From Salimicrobium halophilum (GTDB lineage Bacteria; Bacillota; Bacilli; Bacillales; Halobacillaceae), in contig NZ_FNEV01000002.1 of the NCBI RefSeq assembly GCF_900100295.1, forward strand, positions 1 to 64,000: DNA of 64,000 bases, given 5' to 3'. The notes under the pieces are model-generated. The model was not told where the DNA came from and searched no databases. It saw nothing but the letters and a program-made list of their open reading frames with translations. Positions 25,501-34,021 of the stretch are shown piece after piece. The number at the start of each line of letters is the position of its first letter. Within the stretch, counting starts at the first letter, position 1. A program made the position numbers and the translations under genes.

Positions 25501-26646
25501 ATGGACAAACTCAAGTTTTCCGATAAGGACCTTACAATCAAATACCGTTCAGACGAAATCGTTCTGCTGCCGAAAGAATATCGATTGTTCCGGTTTCTGT
25601 ACGAGAGACCGTCACGGATCTTTACCAGAGACGAACTGCTTGATGCCATATGGCCGGCAGATATGCCTACCGACAGGACCGTCGATGATCACATCTATCG
25701 TATCCGTAAGAAGCTCGAAGCGTGGTCTTCTATAGTCACGATTGAGACGATCAGAGGACAGGGGTATGCCCTGAAAATTAAGGAAGACGAAAGGGAGAGT
25801 CCTTTGCTGCAGGATGAAGAATTGTCTTCGCACGTGAATATGCTTTTCCATAAATATCATCTTTATGGTCAGGGAGATGCCTTGAAGCTGCTAGAAGATA
25901 ATCAGAACGCACTCGGCTTCGAGCTCGATCTCGAGAGGCGCCTTTATCTCCACTTTATGAAGGGAAATTTCAGATGGTTTGTGGAGACGGAGGAGGCTTC
26001 CTTTTGGGAGAAGTGCTATTACCTCCTGCACATCTATTCTTATTTGACAGAGGACAAAAGGCAAGCACTGGATTATTTCATTAAAGCTATGCAGGCGGAA
26101 GAGCTTCCTGATTATCAACGCCTGGAAATCAAGCTGCTGAACCGTCTGTCGCTTCTGATTTTCACCGGTCAGCTGGAGGAAGCGGAAACTCTGCTTGGTC
26201 ACTCTAAGAAAGAAGTCTACGAGCAGAACCTGGAAGGTTTCATTCCCCTGGTCACCTTAACAGAAATCTATCTTTCTTTGCTTCGAGGCGACCGTGGTGA
26301 CATCGATAGGAACATGGCGGACATGGAAGCTGTCCTCGTGGATTACCCTTTCTCGAGAGAAGAAGCCAGTTTTGTTATCACTAAGGGTATCTATTCTCTT
26401 TTCAGGAATGAGCCGACAGAAGCCAAACGTTTCTTTGACCAGGGATTCGATCAATTCAGGGAAGCCAAGTACATCCCGGGGATGTTCATCAACCTGAATA
26501 TCATCCATTTCTTTATCCAAGAGTTCGGGTTTGAAAAAGAGCTGCTTCCTTATTTCCAACGTGCTTGGGAGACGTATACGAGAGAACACGACCTCTTCCA
26601 TTTAGAAAAGAAAATCGGAAACGAGCTTGAATTTCACTTAAAATGA
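25501..26646 (+). CDS. Winged-helix regulator with helical repeat C-terminus
   Basis: The 381-residue protein has an N-terminal OmpR/PhoB-type winged helix (LLPKEYRLFRFLYERPSRIF, TVDDHIYRIRKKLE, IRGQGYAL; about residues 20-98) but no receiver domain. The remaining 280 residues are helical and resemble degenerate tetratricopeptide repeats, as in SARP or transcriptional activators that sense proteins or ligands. ATG 25501 follows AAGGTGA at 7 nt. It lies 82 bp before an MFS exporter gene in the same direction and is its likely regulator. Confidence 0.8.
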   Translation: MDKLKFSDKDLTIKYRSDEIVLLPKEYRLFRFLYERPSRIFTRDELLDAIWPADMPTDRTVDDHIYRIRKKLEAWSSIVTIETIRGQGYALKIKEDERESPLLQDEELSSHVNMLFHKYHLYGQGDALKLLEDNQNALGFELDLERRLYLHFMKGNFRWFVETEEASFWEKCYYLLHIYSYLTEDKRQALDYFIKAMQAEELPDYQRLEIKLLNRLSLLIFTGQLEEAETLLGHSKKEVYEQNLEGFIPLVTLTEIYLSLLRGDRGDIDRNMADMEAVLVDYPFSREEASFVITKGIYSLFRNEPTEAKRFFDQGFDQFREAKYIPGMFINLNIIHFFIQEFGFEKELLPYFQRAWETYTREHDLFHLEKKIGNELEFHLK

Positions 26647-26728
26647 GACAAAAAAGTTCCCCTCTGATATTCCTCTGACATTCACCCGTTATGCTCATAA
26701 TGAAGTGATCATGCGGGAGGTATCAGAT

Positions 26729-28027
26729 ATGAAAGAAAAGAGTGCGATCTGGAAAGACCGGAATTTCATCAAATATTTTTCAGCCAATCTCCTTTCGAAT
26801 TTAGGGAACTGGTTCGACTTTGTAGCGGTGCTCATTTTATTCAGGTATACGTGGGAAGCGGAGCCGATGCTCATTGCTCTTATCCCTGTCATGTATGCCA
26901 TTCCGAGTATACTTCTCGGACAATTTGCGGGCGTCTTTGCAGATCGGAGAAATAAACTTAAGATTCTCGTCCATTCTGATTGGATAAGAGCCGGGTTGAC
27001 CTTTCTTCTTGTGTTTACGGGCTCACCTATGTTTGCGCTGCCAGTGCTTCTACTTCGTAATACCGTAGGCGTAATCAGTCTTCCGGCCCAGCAGGGGTTG
27101 ATGCGAAGCATTGTAGAGGAAGAAGATCTGATGAAGGCTGTGACAATCAACGGGAGTCTCTTTCAGTTGGTCAAGGTGGTAGGCCCGCTTCTTGGAGGAT
27201 CTGTAGCGGGAGCGTTATCCCCACAATTCTCGATTGCTATCAACGCCTTCTCCTTTCTGTTGTCCGGCGTCATTCTCACTCGTGTCTCTGTTAAACATCG
27301 ACAACCCACGGGTGAAGAGGAGGAAGCTGCTTCTGAAAAATCAGGGTTCCTGGCCTCCTGGAAGGAAGGCTGGACATTCGTCATCCACAGTAGAATCCTT
27401 TTTGCGAGTATCCTGTTCGGGATTGTCAGCACGTTGGTGATCCAAATGATAGATGCTCAACTCGTCACCTTGTTCAGTGAAGTGTTCCCAGAGAGAGCAG
27501 GCGTGACGGGATGGGTGATTTCTGCCATAGGTGTCGGGTCGCTCCTCATGGTCGTCCTGTTGAACAAACTGGAGAAGATTCAGAAATATGGATGGTTCTT
27601 CGGTGCCGGAAGCCTTCTGATCGGTATCATGACGGGAGGTTTCGGTTATCTCAGTGAATATAATTTCATCGCTGCAGCCATAGGCTTCGCATTGATCGGT
27701 GGCATCGGCAATGGACTCGTCTTCACAGCCATCCAATACCTGATTCAAAAAGAACCACCGAAAGAGGCCATCGGCAGGGTGTCGGGGATCATCGACTCCA
27801 CGTTGAGCCTTCTATTCATCATTGGGCCACTCTTAGGTGGTCTCGTCATCAGTCAGCTTGGCGTATTATATGCGTTCAGAGTTATTGGAGCGGGGCTCGC
27901 CATGATTGGTCTCCTTGGAATCCTGCTACAAAAGTTTATCTGGAAGTCGAAGGGCCGACACGTATTTCATCAAGAAACCTTAAAATCGAAAGAAAAGATT
28001 TCAGTAAACGAAAGTTATCCTGGATAA
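26729..28027 (+). CDS. MFS transporter, probable efflux
   Basis: The 432-residue protein has twelve hydrophobic segments. The A-motif-like loop is FAGVFADRRNKLKIL, and a GGLVISQLGVLYAFR-type stretch follows in the second half. This fits the MFS_3 group of drug or macrolide exporters. ATG 26729 follows GGGAGGT; the frame extends 8 codons upstream without a better site. Substrate is unknown. The gene before it encodes a winged-helix regulator. Confidence 0.85.
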   Translation: MKEKSAIWKDRNFIKYFSANLLSNLGNWFDFVAVLILFRYTWEAEPMLIALIPVMYAIPSILLGQFAGVFADRRNKLKILVHSDWIRAGLTFLLVFTGSPMFALPVLLLRNTVGVISLPAQQGLMRSIVEEEDLMKAVTINGSLFQLVKVVGPLLGGSVAGALSPQFSIAINAFSFLLSGVILTRVSVKHRQPTGEEEEAASEKSGFLASWKEGWTFVIHSRILFASILFGIVSTLVIQMIDAQLVTLFSEVFPERAGVTGWVISAIGVGSLLMVVLLNKLEKIQKYGWFFGAGSLLIGIMTGGFGYLSEYNFIAAAIGFALIGGIGNGLVFTAIQYLIQKEPPKEAIGRVSGIIDSTLSLLFIIGPLLGGLVISQLGVLYAFRVIGAGLAMIGLLGILLQKFIWKSKGRHVFHQETLKSKEKISVNESYPG

Positions 28028-28108
28028 CTCCAGTTCCCTTTAAGATTGGCTGAGTAAGTGTTCCCGAGCAGAATATGAAAGAAATACAATTCAACTGAAC
28101 AATGATGA

Positions 28109-28142
28109 TAAGAGCCTCTGAAAAATCGGAGGTTCTTTTTTC
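28109..28142 (+). terminator. Terminator of the MFS gene
   Basis: AGAGCCTC pairs with GAGGTTCT (one G-U pair) across an A-rich loop and is followed by TTTTTTT. Confidence 0.8.
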
Positions 28143-28230
28143 GATAGTTTGACACCTAAGTCGTTCCCGTTTCGATTATAGCTAGGAAGGCAGGAATTTC
28201 TGTCATAACAAAACCAGGGAGGAATAGAAT

Positions 28231-28738
28231 ATGAATGATATAGTTATCTACAATGAAGACGCAGACACGACGGAATACGGGGTGTATAAAAACGACCTCT
28301 ACATGCTCGGGTGGGAAGACCTTGGTGGGAAGGAACCGAATGCCCTGCCGTTTTCCTACTGGAGAGAGTACTTCGTAGCCAATGATCATCGGCGTGATAA
28401 CATCAAGAGTTACTATGAAGGGCTTCATGTACATATTCTCAACCGAATCCAGAAGCTTACCGATGCAGGAGGGTGACAGGTCCCGGAGCCTGTTGTCTGG
28501 AAACATGACTATGAAGTCGCATTTGCATCTTTCTGGTTGAAAAATCGGGGGAGATGGTGGAGCCGATGGAAAGTGCCGCTACCTGATGGACACGAAGGAG
28601 CACCGACTTCTTACTCTCCGGAAGGGAAGCCTCTGATTCTATGATCATGTCGCTTCGTACGTGGAGCGACTTAGGATGAAAGGGACCGTGGATAAACTCG
28701 GGGAATGGACTACGAGCTCGATTGCAGTGAAGATATAG
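28231..28738 (+). pseudogene. Broken gene of unknown family (stop codon and frameshift)
   Basis: GGGAGG precedes ATG 28231, which opens an 81-residue frame ending at TGA 28474-28476. The same frame continues without another stop for 55 codons with protein-like sequence (PVVWKHDYEVAFASFWLKN, then GAPTSYSPEGKPLIL). After a stop at 28642 a +1 shifted frame resumes (YDHVASYVERLRMKGTVDKL) to TAG at 28736-28738. The joined product would be about 167 residues. I do not recognise it. Alternatively the first 81 residues are a complete small protein and only the later part is remnant. Confidence 0.5.
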
Positions 28739-28748
28739 AGGGTAGAGA

Positions 28749-28778
28749 AGGCCACCTGGGTTTGGGTGGTCTTTTCTG
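28749..28778 (+). terminator. Terminator after the broken gene
   Basis: AAGGCCACC pairs with GGGTGGTCTT (one G-U pair) around TGGGTT and is followed by TTCT. Confidence 0.65.
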
Positions 28779-28793
28779 ATCTAGGGGCACGTT

Positions 28794-28938
28794 ATGGTAC
28801 ATTCAGATTTGAGGTTTACATCTGAGTGTACCGCAAATTATTAACTGGGCCGTTCATGTTCGAGTTAGTTGCGCGAGCAGTTCGTAAACTCAGGAATGAC
28901 CCACTCAGGGTTCAAACCTCTTTCTGAATGAACCGAAA
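28794..28938. repeat. Dispersed palindromic repeat, copy 2
   Basis: This copy starts GGTACATTCAGA, contains GAGTGTACCGCAAATTATT at 28824-28842 and ends near GAATGAACCGAAAAG. It is more diverged than copies 1 and 3. From 28939 to 29183 the sequence is AT-rich and holds no gene I can support. Confidence 0.65.
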
Positions 28939-29183
28939 AGCACTGACTACAACCTATCACTTCTAAAAAATGCTGTATAATTATTTGTGAACTTCTACTA
29001 GGTAAAGGAATTTATCTTTAGCTATGTTATCGTACAGCATCACTGGGCTGTAGGTACACAGAGAGAAGAGGAAGGAATTTACTGTTTTTTGGCGAAGTGT
29101 GTTTAAGCAAGGTAGATATTAGCCATTTGAGAAGAAAAGCTAATTTGATTTTAATGAGATAGATGCGGCGAGAAGGTGAGGAA

Positions 29184-30053
29184 ATGAACAAAGGAAATTT
29201 AATAAATCAATTGGATAAAATCAAAACAGACAAAGGCGGAAGAAACAACAGCCGTTCTCCTAACAAACCATTGCTACTTCTTTATGCTTTGGGACAATTC
29301 CTTCGAGGTAATAAACAGCTGTGGTATAAAGAAACTGCTAAAAATCTTGTTTCACTATTAGATGAGTACGGTCCCTCTATAAAAGGTGAGCAAAACACTT
29401 GGGATCCATTTGTACGATTGAAGAATGATGGTATCTGGTACGTAACTCCGGATATTGAAACGGCTGGCGCACGAGTTAGAAAAAGGGACTTAGTAAACAC
29501 CAATATTTTAGGTGGGTTCACAGATGAGGTGATTCAACTTTTTCAAATGGATAAATCCGTTGTATCTGAAGCGGCAAGTATTCTTCTTAATAATCATTTC
29601 CCGGAAACGCTGCATGATGAAATTTTGAAACGTACGGGTTTTGATATCGGTGTTCGTACATATAAGAAACGAAACCCTGCTTTTCGAAGAAAAATCATGG
29701 AGGCGTATGATGAAAGGTGTGCTGTATGTGGGTTTCAGGCGAAAATGAACGAAGCGATTGTTGCAGTGGAAGCGGCTCATATTAAATGGCATGAAGCGCA
29801 CGGGCCTGACACAGAAGAAAACGGTATGGCTCTTTGCTCGCTTCACCATAAGCTTTTTGACAAAGGGATTTTCACCGTTACTCCTGGCTATGAGATAGTG
29901 GTGAGTGATCGTGCAACTGGAAGAGGGCCGTTTAAGGCGCTGGTTACTGATTTTCACGGAAAAGATATAATGAAGCCTGCCTCAACTATTTATTTGCCTA
30001 GTCCTGAATTTACAGAGTGGCACGTGAAAGAAGTTTTTAAAAGCTATCAATAG
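29184..30053 (+). CDS. Phosphorothioate-dependent HNH restriction endonuclease (SBD-HNH type)
   Basis: The 289-residue protein begins with a sulfur-binding-domain signature (RSPNKPLLLLYALGQFLRG, about residues 25-43). It ends with an HNH nuclease: CAVCGF (Cys179, Cys182), VEAAHIKWHEAHGPD (His199) and NGMALCSLHHKLFDKG. Proteins with this order (ScoMcrA/SprMcrA relatives) recognise phosphorothioate-modified DNA and cut beside it, acting as type IV defence. ATG 29184 follows AAGGTGAGG. No dnd or ssp modification genes are in the window, which is expected of a type IV enzyme. The gene sits in an AT-richer accessory patch beside repeats and broken genes, suggesting acquisition. Confidence 0.85.
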   Translation: MNKGNLINQLDKIKTDKGGRNNSRSPNKPLLLLYALGQFLRGNKQLWYKETAKNLVSLLDEYGPSIKGEQNTWDPFVRLKNDGIWYVTPDIETAGARVRKRDLVNTNILGGFTDEVIQLFQMDKSVVSEAASILLNNHFPETLHDEILKRTGFDIGVRTYKKRNPAFRRKIMEAYDERCAVCGFQAKMNEAIVAVEAAHIKWHEAHGPDTEENGMALCSLHHKLFDKGIFTVTPGYEIVVSDRATGRGPFKALVTDFHGKDIMKPASTIYLPSPEFTEWHVKEVFKSYQ

Positions 30054-30101
30054 AATGTTATTCACTTTTATATACCTTTTAGAGCAAAGAGGTGAGATTA
30101 G

Positions 30102-30995
30102 ATGCGAGGTGAAAAAGAAATGATGGACCTCATATTAGAAACCGCTAAACAAGACGAAAGAATCTGCGCCGTCTATATGAACGGATCCCGAACAAACTCC
30201 ACAATCACGCCGGATATCTTCCAGGACTACGACATTGTTTATGTGGTGAGAGACACCAAACCTTTCATCCAGGACAAGACCTGGATTCAAAGATTCGGAG
30301 AGTTGCTCATTCATCAGGAACCCGATAAGAACGACCACGGTCCTGAGGATGTGGACTCACTCTCCTCTTACGGTTACCTGATGCTTTTCAAAGACGGCAA
30401 CCGAATCGATCTGCACGTCGAAACGAAAGAGTATATGAAAAAGAATTACCTCAGCGACAAGCTGACAGTACCGCTCCTCGATAAAGACAACTGCCTCCCG
30501 GACATCCCTCCTCCGACCGACGAAGACTATCATGTGAAACAGCCCACGGAAGAAGAATACCTCGCCTCCTGCAACGAGTTCTGGTGGTGTCAGCAGAACG
30601 TTGCTAAGGCACTATGGCGTGACGAGCTTCCTCATGCCAAGTTCATGATGGAGTGTGTAATCCGGACGCAGCTGGATAAGATGACGGAATGGTGGATTGG
30701 GGTGGAGACGGATTTCAGTGTGTCGACGGGGAAGACAGGCAATTATTTTAAGTACCTGTTGCCAGAGTCTTATTGGAAGCTATACAAAGCGACTTATGCG
30801 GACGGATAGCATGCCAATGTGTGGAAGTTCCTTTTTGTCATGGGGGAGTTGTTCCGTACGTTGGCGAGAGAGGTGGCTACACACTTTTCTTATAGCTATC
30901 CGGAACATGAGGACCGGAACATGACCGCTTATTTGAAACAAGTGAAGTCCCTGCCTGCTGATGCGGAAAGGATTTTTGAAGATGGGTGTAGATGA
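30102..30995 (+). pseudogene. aadK: Aminoglycoside 6-adenylyltransferase gene with internal amber codon
   Basis: The reading frame matches the ANT(6)/AadK family: AVYMNGSRTNSTITPDIFQDYDIVYVV is the nucleotidyltransferase motif with its paired Asp, and YDIVYVV leads into the C-terminal helices. Codon 236 is TAG (30807-30809). Beyond it the same frame continues with HANVWKFLFVMGELFRTLAR and AYLKQVKSLPADAERIF to TGA at 30993-30995. That is the expected C-terminal end and gives the family length near 297 codons. The 235-residue product lacks this region and may be inactive. AAGAGGTGAG precedes the ATG. A sequencing error cannot be excluded. Confidence 0.8.
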
Positions 30996-31092
30996 ATGGT
31001 TGTACATATTCTTTGCTGGGATAACGATCATCAGTTTGATACCTGGCATTTTTCTATGGTTTGTCCTGAAGAAAATCTCTGTAAGCAAATGA
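30982..31092 (+). CDS. 36-residue single-helix membrane peptide
   Basis: ATG 30982 overlaps the end of the aadK reading frame and follows AAAGGA at about 9 nt. The peptide has one hydrophobic segment (LYIFFAGITIISLIPGIFLWF) with a basic end. Function is unknown, and it may be a chance frame. Confidence 0.4.
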   Translation: MGVDEWLYIFFAGITIISLIPGIFLWFVLKKISVSK

Positions 31093-31170
31093 TATAGGGG
31101 CATATAGTTATCTATAATAATAGTTCAGTCTCAGGGAGAAGTGTACCTATTTAAGACAAAGGAGCGACCT

Positions 31171-31653
31171 ATGAAGAAGATACTTATCACCTTTTTCGTG
31201 ATGATTGTACTTTCAGGTTGTTCATTTCCTGATTACGAAGGATATGTGATAGATAAGGAAGACGGGAGAATCCTTGTTGTTTCCTCTGAGGCAGAAGGTT
31301 GGAACAATAATGATGATCAGAAGCATTATGATGCGCTTTGGGCCTCAGGTGTGCCTAAAGATATTGAAATAGGGGAGAAGGTAGAAGTCTGGGCAGATAC
31401 TGTGGCGGAATCCTATCCTGGCCAGGCAAATCCGAATAAGATCAACGTTTTACCAGCTGATAAACCTGAAGCGGCAGATCTGACGGATGCGGAAGCGATC
31501 AAGAAGGCACTGACGGAAGTGGAAAACGAAAACGGTATGCCGGTTGTTAAGTCTTCCGAGTTTCAGGAAGCGGACGATGTATGGATAGTAGAAATCGTAT
31601 ACGCCAATAGTCAAACGCCTACACGTAATGTAAGGATCGAGGACGAAAAGTGA
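31171..31653 (+). CDS. DUF3221-type lipoprotein
   Basis: The 160-residue protein has a lipobox (VLSGC, Cys16) and an OB-like DUF3221 domain with YEGYVIDKEDGRILVVSSEAE and IEIGEKVEVWADTVAESYPGQ (about residues 20-100). A C-terminal extension (LTDAEAIKKALTEVENENG) follows that resembles a YobA/DUF4362-like helical unit. It is the clearest DUF3221 member of the three lipoproteins in the window. Function is unknown. ATG 31171 follows AAAGGAG. Confidence 0.78.
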   Translation: MKKILITFFVMIVLSGCSFPDYEGYVIDKEDGRILVVSSEAEGWNNNDDQKHYDALWASGVPKDIEIGEKVEVWADTVAESYPGQANPNKINVLPADKPEAADLTDAEAIKKALTEVENENGMPVVKSSEFQEADDVWIVEIVYANSQTPTRNVRIEDEK

Positions 31654-31726
31654 AGCAGTGTTACTTGTCGCTCATGGCATTGCTTGGTATATTTAAACCA
31701 TTATAAAGAGAAAGGGGAATGTTTTT

Positions 31727-31786
31727 ATGATGACATATAAAGTGAAGCTGGAGAATGTTCGAGAGAAGGAGGTTTTGAAAAAATAG
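31727..31786 (+). CDS. 19-residue possible leader peptide
   Basis: AAAGGGGA precedes ATG 31727. The frame encodes 19 residues (MMTYKVKLENVREKEVLKK) and stops inside the loop of the hairpin at 31765-31803. Position, ribosome site and overlap with the hairpin suggest a regulatory leader. Translation is not proven. Confidence 0.35.
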   Translation: MMTYKVKLENVREKEVLKK

Positions 31787-31803
31787 CAATCAAAGCCTCC
31801 TTC
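31765..31803 (+). promoter_or_regulatory. Hairpin upstream of the RsgA-like gene, possible translational attenuator
   Basis: GAAGGAGGTTTTG pairs with CAAAGCCTCCTTC over 13 bp with one G-U pair and a 13-nt loop. There is no T tract, so it is not a simple terminator. The 3' arm (GCCTCCT) is also complementary to AGGAGGT at 31823-31829, the ribosome site of the next gene. The two pairings exclude each other. Confidence 0.5.
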
Positions 31804-31836
31804 CTGAGACGGAACAAACTCTAGGAGGTACTACCA

Positions 31837-32904
31837 TTGAATAATTTAAAAGCGTACGGACTTACAGAACGATTCATGAATGAAGCGACTATGTATGAAG
31901 ACATGGCGTTGGCTCGGATCATCGCCCAATATAAGGGTTTATATAAAGTAGTCACAGAAGACGGAGAACACACAGCAGAAATTTCCGGGAAACTCAGGTA
32001 TGAAACGGAAGAGCTTGCGAAATTCCCGGCTGTCGGGGATTATGTCATGATCACTGGGAAGAGCGGGAATGATACTACAATCATTCATCATATCTTGAGC
32101 CGGAGAAGTGTATTTTTGCGGACGGCCGTCGGAGTCAGTGACCAGGCCCAGGTGATTGCTGCTAATATCGACTATGTCTTCATCTGCATGTCGTTGAATC
32201 AGAATTTCAACTTGAACCGGTTGGAGCGTTATCTCTCCATCGCATGGGATAGTGGCGCTATTCCTGTCATCGTTTTGACGAAAGCGGATTTGAGTGAAGA
32301 CCTGGATGGGATTCTTCCGGAAGTAGAACGGGTCGCCAGTTTTTCTGACGTACTCACCACATCGGTCTATGAAGACAATAGACACAAATTTGAACCCTAC
32401 CTCAAAGAGGGGAGCACCGCTGCTTTCATCGGCTCTTCCGGGGTAGGAAAATCGACGCTGATCAATCAATTGCTGGGGGACGGCATGCTTGAAACGAAGG
32501 AAATCGGCAAAGGGGATAAAGGCAGACACGCTACGACGGGACGGGAAATGTTTCCGAGTCCGCTCGGAGGAGTCCTGATCGACACTCCCGGAATGAGGGA
32601 GCTCGGTGTTCAGAACGCGGATCTGTCCAAATCTTTTGCTGATATCGAAGAATACGAGAAGCATTGCAAGTTCAACGACTGTACCCATATGCATGAACCT
32701 GGATGTGCGGTGCAACAAGCCGTTGCAGAAGGATTGATTGAAGAAAGAAGGCTGAACAGCTACTTCAAACTGAAGAACGAAGCTTCCTATGAAGGGCTGA
32801 GCAGCAAACAGATCGAGCACCAGAAGATGGAGCGGATGTTCAAAGATGTCGGTGGGATGAAGAATGCACGGAATATCGCGAAAGAAAAACGTAAGAAAAA
32901 GTGA
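31837..32904 (+). CDS. RsgA-like circularly permuted GTPase
   Basis: The 355-residue protein has the permuted GTPase order: an N-terminal OB domain, then G4 (VIVLTKADLS), G1 (GSSGVGKSTLIN), a TTGREM switch and G3 (LIDTPGMRELG). A C-terminal zinc module follows with CKFNDCTHMHEPGC. RsgA/YloQ proteins mature the small ribosomal subunit. In Bacillus the main copy sits in the prpC-prkC region, so this lone copy is probably the second paralogue found in many Bacillota (inference). It starts at TTG after AGGAGG and lies behind a possible leader ORF and hairpin. Confidence 0.88.
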   Translation: MNNLKAYGLTERFMNEATMYEDMALARIIAQYKGLYKVVTEDGEHTAEISGKLRYETEELAKFPAVGDYVMITGKSGNDTTIIHHILSRRSVFLRTAVGVSDQAQVIAANIDYVFICMSLNQNFNLNRLERYLSIAWDSGAIPVIVLTKADLSEDLDGILPEVERVASFSDVLTTSVYEDNRHKFEPYLKEGSTAAFIGSSGVGKSTLINQLLGDGMLETKEIGKGDKGRHATTGREMFPSPLGGVLIDTPGMRELGVQNADLSKSFADIEEYEKHCKFNDCTHMHEPGCAVQQAVAEGLIEERRLNSYFKLKNEASYEGLSSKQIEHQKMERMFKDVGGMKNARNIAKEKRKKK

Positions 32905-32932
32905 GGACCGCTTCTTGGGAAGGAGATTTTTC

Positions 32933-33571
32933 ATGAAGATTCAAATCAGACAGGAAAACCCACAAGACTATAAAGCAGTCGAAACCGTTGCGAGAGAGGC
33001 ATTCTGGAATCTGTATTTTCCAGGATGCCATGAGCATTATGTCATCCATAAGATGAGGGATCACGAAGATTTCAACAAAGATTTGTCCTTTGTCATCGAA
33101 GTGGATGGAGAAATTGTTGGTGGCATCTTTTATACCCATTCGAAAATAGTCGCTGATGACGGGGAAGAGTACAGAACCGTCAGTTTCGGTCCGGTATTTT
33201 TAGCTCCTGACTTTCAGGGGAAAGGGCTAGGGAGAAAGCTGATCACCCATTCAATCCAGGCAGCCAAAGACCAGGGGCATCGCGCTATCCTGACTCTCGG
33301 GTATCCCTACCACTATGAACCGTATGGGTTTCTTGGAGGGAAGAAGTACGATATATCCATGCCTGATGGGAAGTTCTACAAAGGGCTATTGGCTCTTCCA
33401 CTCTACGAAGGAGCGTTGAACGACATTTCAGGGTATGTGGTGTTTTCCGACGTATTAGAGGCCGACGATAAGGAAGTGGACGAATTCGATCAATCGTTCC
33501 CTCCGAAAGAGAAGAAGGTCCAGGAAAGTCAACGAGAATTTGAAGAAGTGTCAGCTATGTTAGATGAATGA
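32933..33571 (+). CDS. GNAT family N-acetyltransferase
   Basis: The 212-residue protein has the acetyl-CoA loop of the GNAT fold (LAPDFQGKGLGRKLITHSI, about residues 93-111) preceded by a VSFGPVFL strand. The layout matches the YhbS group. The acceptor substrate is unknown. ATG 32933 follows GGAAGGAG. It is 28 nt after the RsgA-like gene and probably shares its transcript up to the terminator at 33591. Confidence 0.85.
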   Translation: MKIQIRQENPQDYKAVETVAREAFWNLYFPGCHEHYVIHKMRDHEDFNKDLSFVIEVDGEIVGGIFYTHSKIVADDGEEYRTVSFGPVFLAPDFQGKGLGRKLITHSIQAAKDQGHRAILTLGYPYHYEPYGFLGGKKYDISMPDGKFYKGLLALPLYEGALNDISGYVVFSDVLEADDKEVDEFDQSFPPKEKKVQESQREFEEVSAMLDE

Positions 33572-33590
33572 GGATTAAATAGTTGAACGA

Positions 33591-33623
33591 AGGGAATCTA
33601 GTAAAATAGATTCTCTTTTTTTA
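33591..33623 (+). terminator. Terminator of the rsgA-like/GNAT operon
   Basis: GGGAATCTA pairs with TAGATTCTC around GTAAAA, followed by a run of seven T. Confidence 0.85.
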
Positions 33624-33682
33624 CATAATTTGAAACTCAAGGAACTGATGCATGTGCCAGGTAATTAAAAGGGGGATATTAG

Positions 33683-33970
33683 ATGAACAAAATGAAAGTG
33701 GGCTACCTGATTAATACAGTTATAAGTGGAACCATGGCGTTCCTTATTTCCACTTTTTTTGCTCAGGGGACGATTGCGGAGAACTATACGGATAAGACGT
33801 GGGTAGCACCTGAATTTTTGTGGATCTTACCCATATGGGGGTTAGGATTCTTAATCGGCTTATTTGTGTATCGAAGTAAGTCACCTGGCATTTATTTTTT
33901 CGTTTCTGTTCTTGTAACGTGGGCTTCGATTCCTGCTGGGATAAGACTAGGCTTTTATCTGGCTACATGA
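33683..33970 (+). CDS. Small membrane protein
   Basis: The 95-residue protein has three hydrophobic segments (LINTVISGTMAFLISTFF, LWILPIWGLGFLIGLFVY and a third near the end) and few charges. AAAGGGGGA precedes the ATG. I do not recognise a family. Confidence 0.62.
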   Translation: MNKMKVGYLINTVISGTMAFLISTFFAQGTIAENYTDKTWVAPEFLWILPIWGLGFLIGLFVYRSKSPGIYFFVSVLVTWASIPAGIRLGFYLAT

Positions 33971-34021
33971 CCACAGAGGCGCTCTGCTCTTAAAAGTATC
34001 CCGAGTGTGACATGTAGCCAT

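Noticed and set aside
31939-32934. 331-codon frame antisense to the RsgA-like gene
   Set aside because: The GTPase motifs establish the plus strand. The antisense frame has no recognisable domain.
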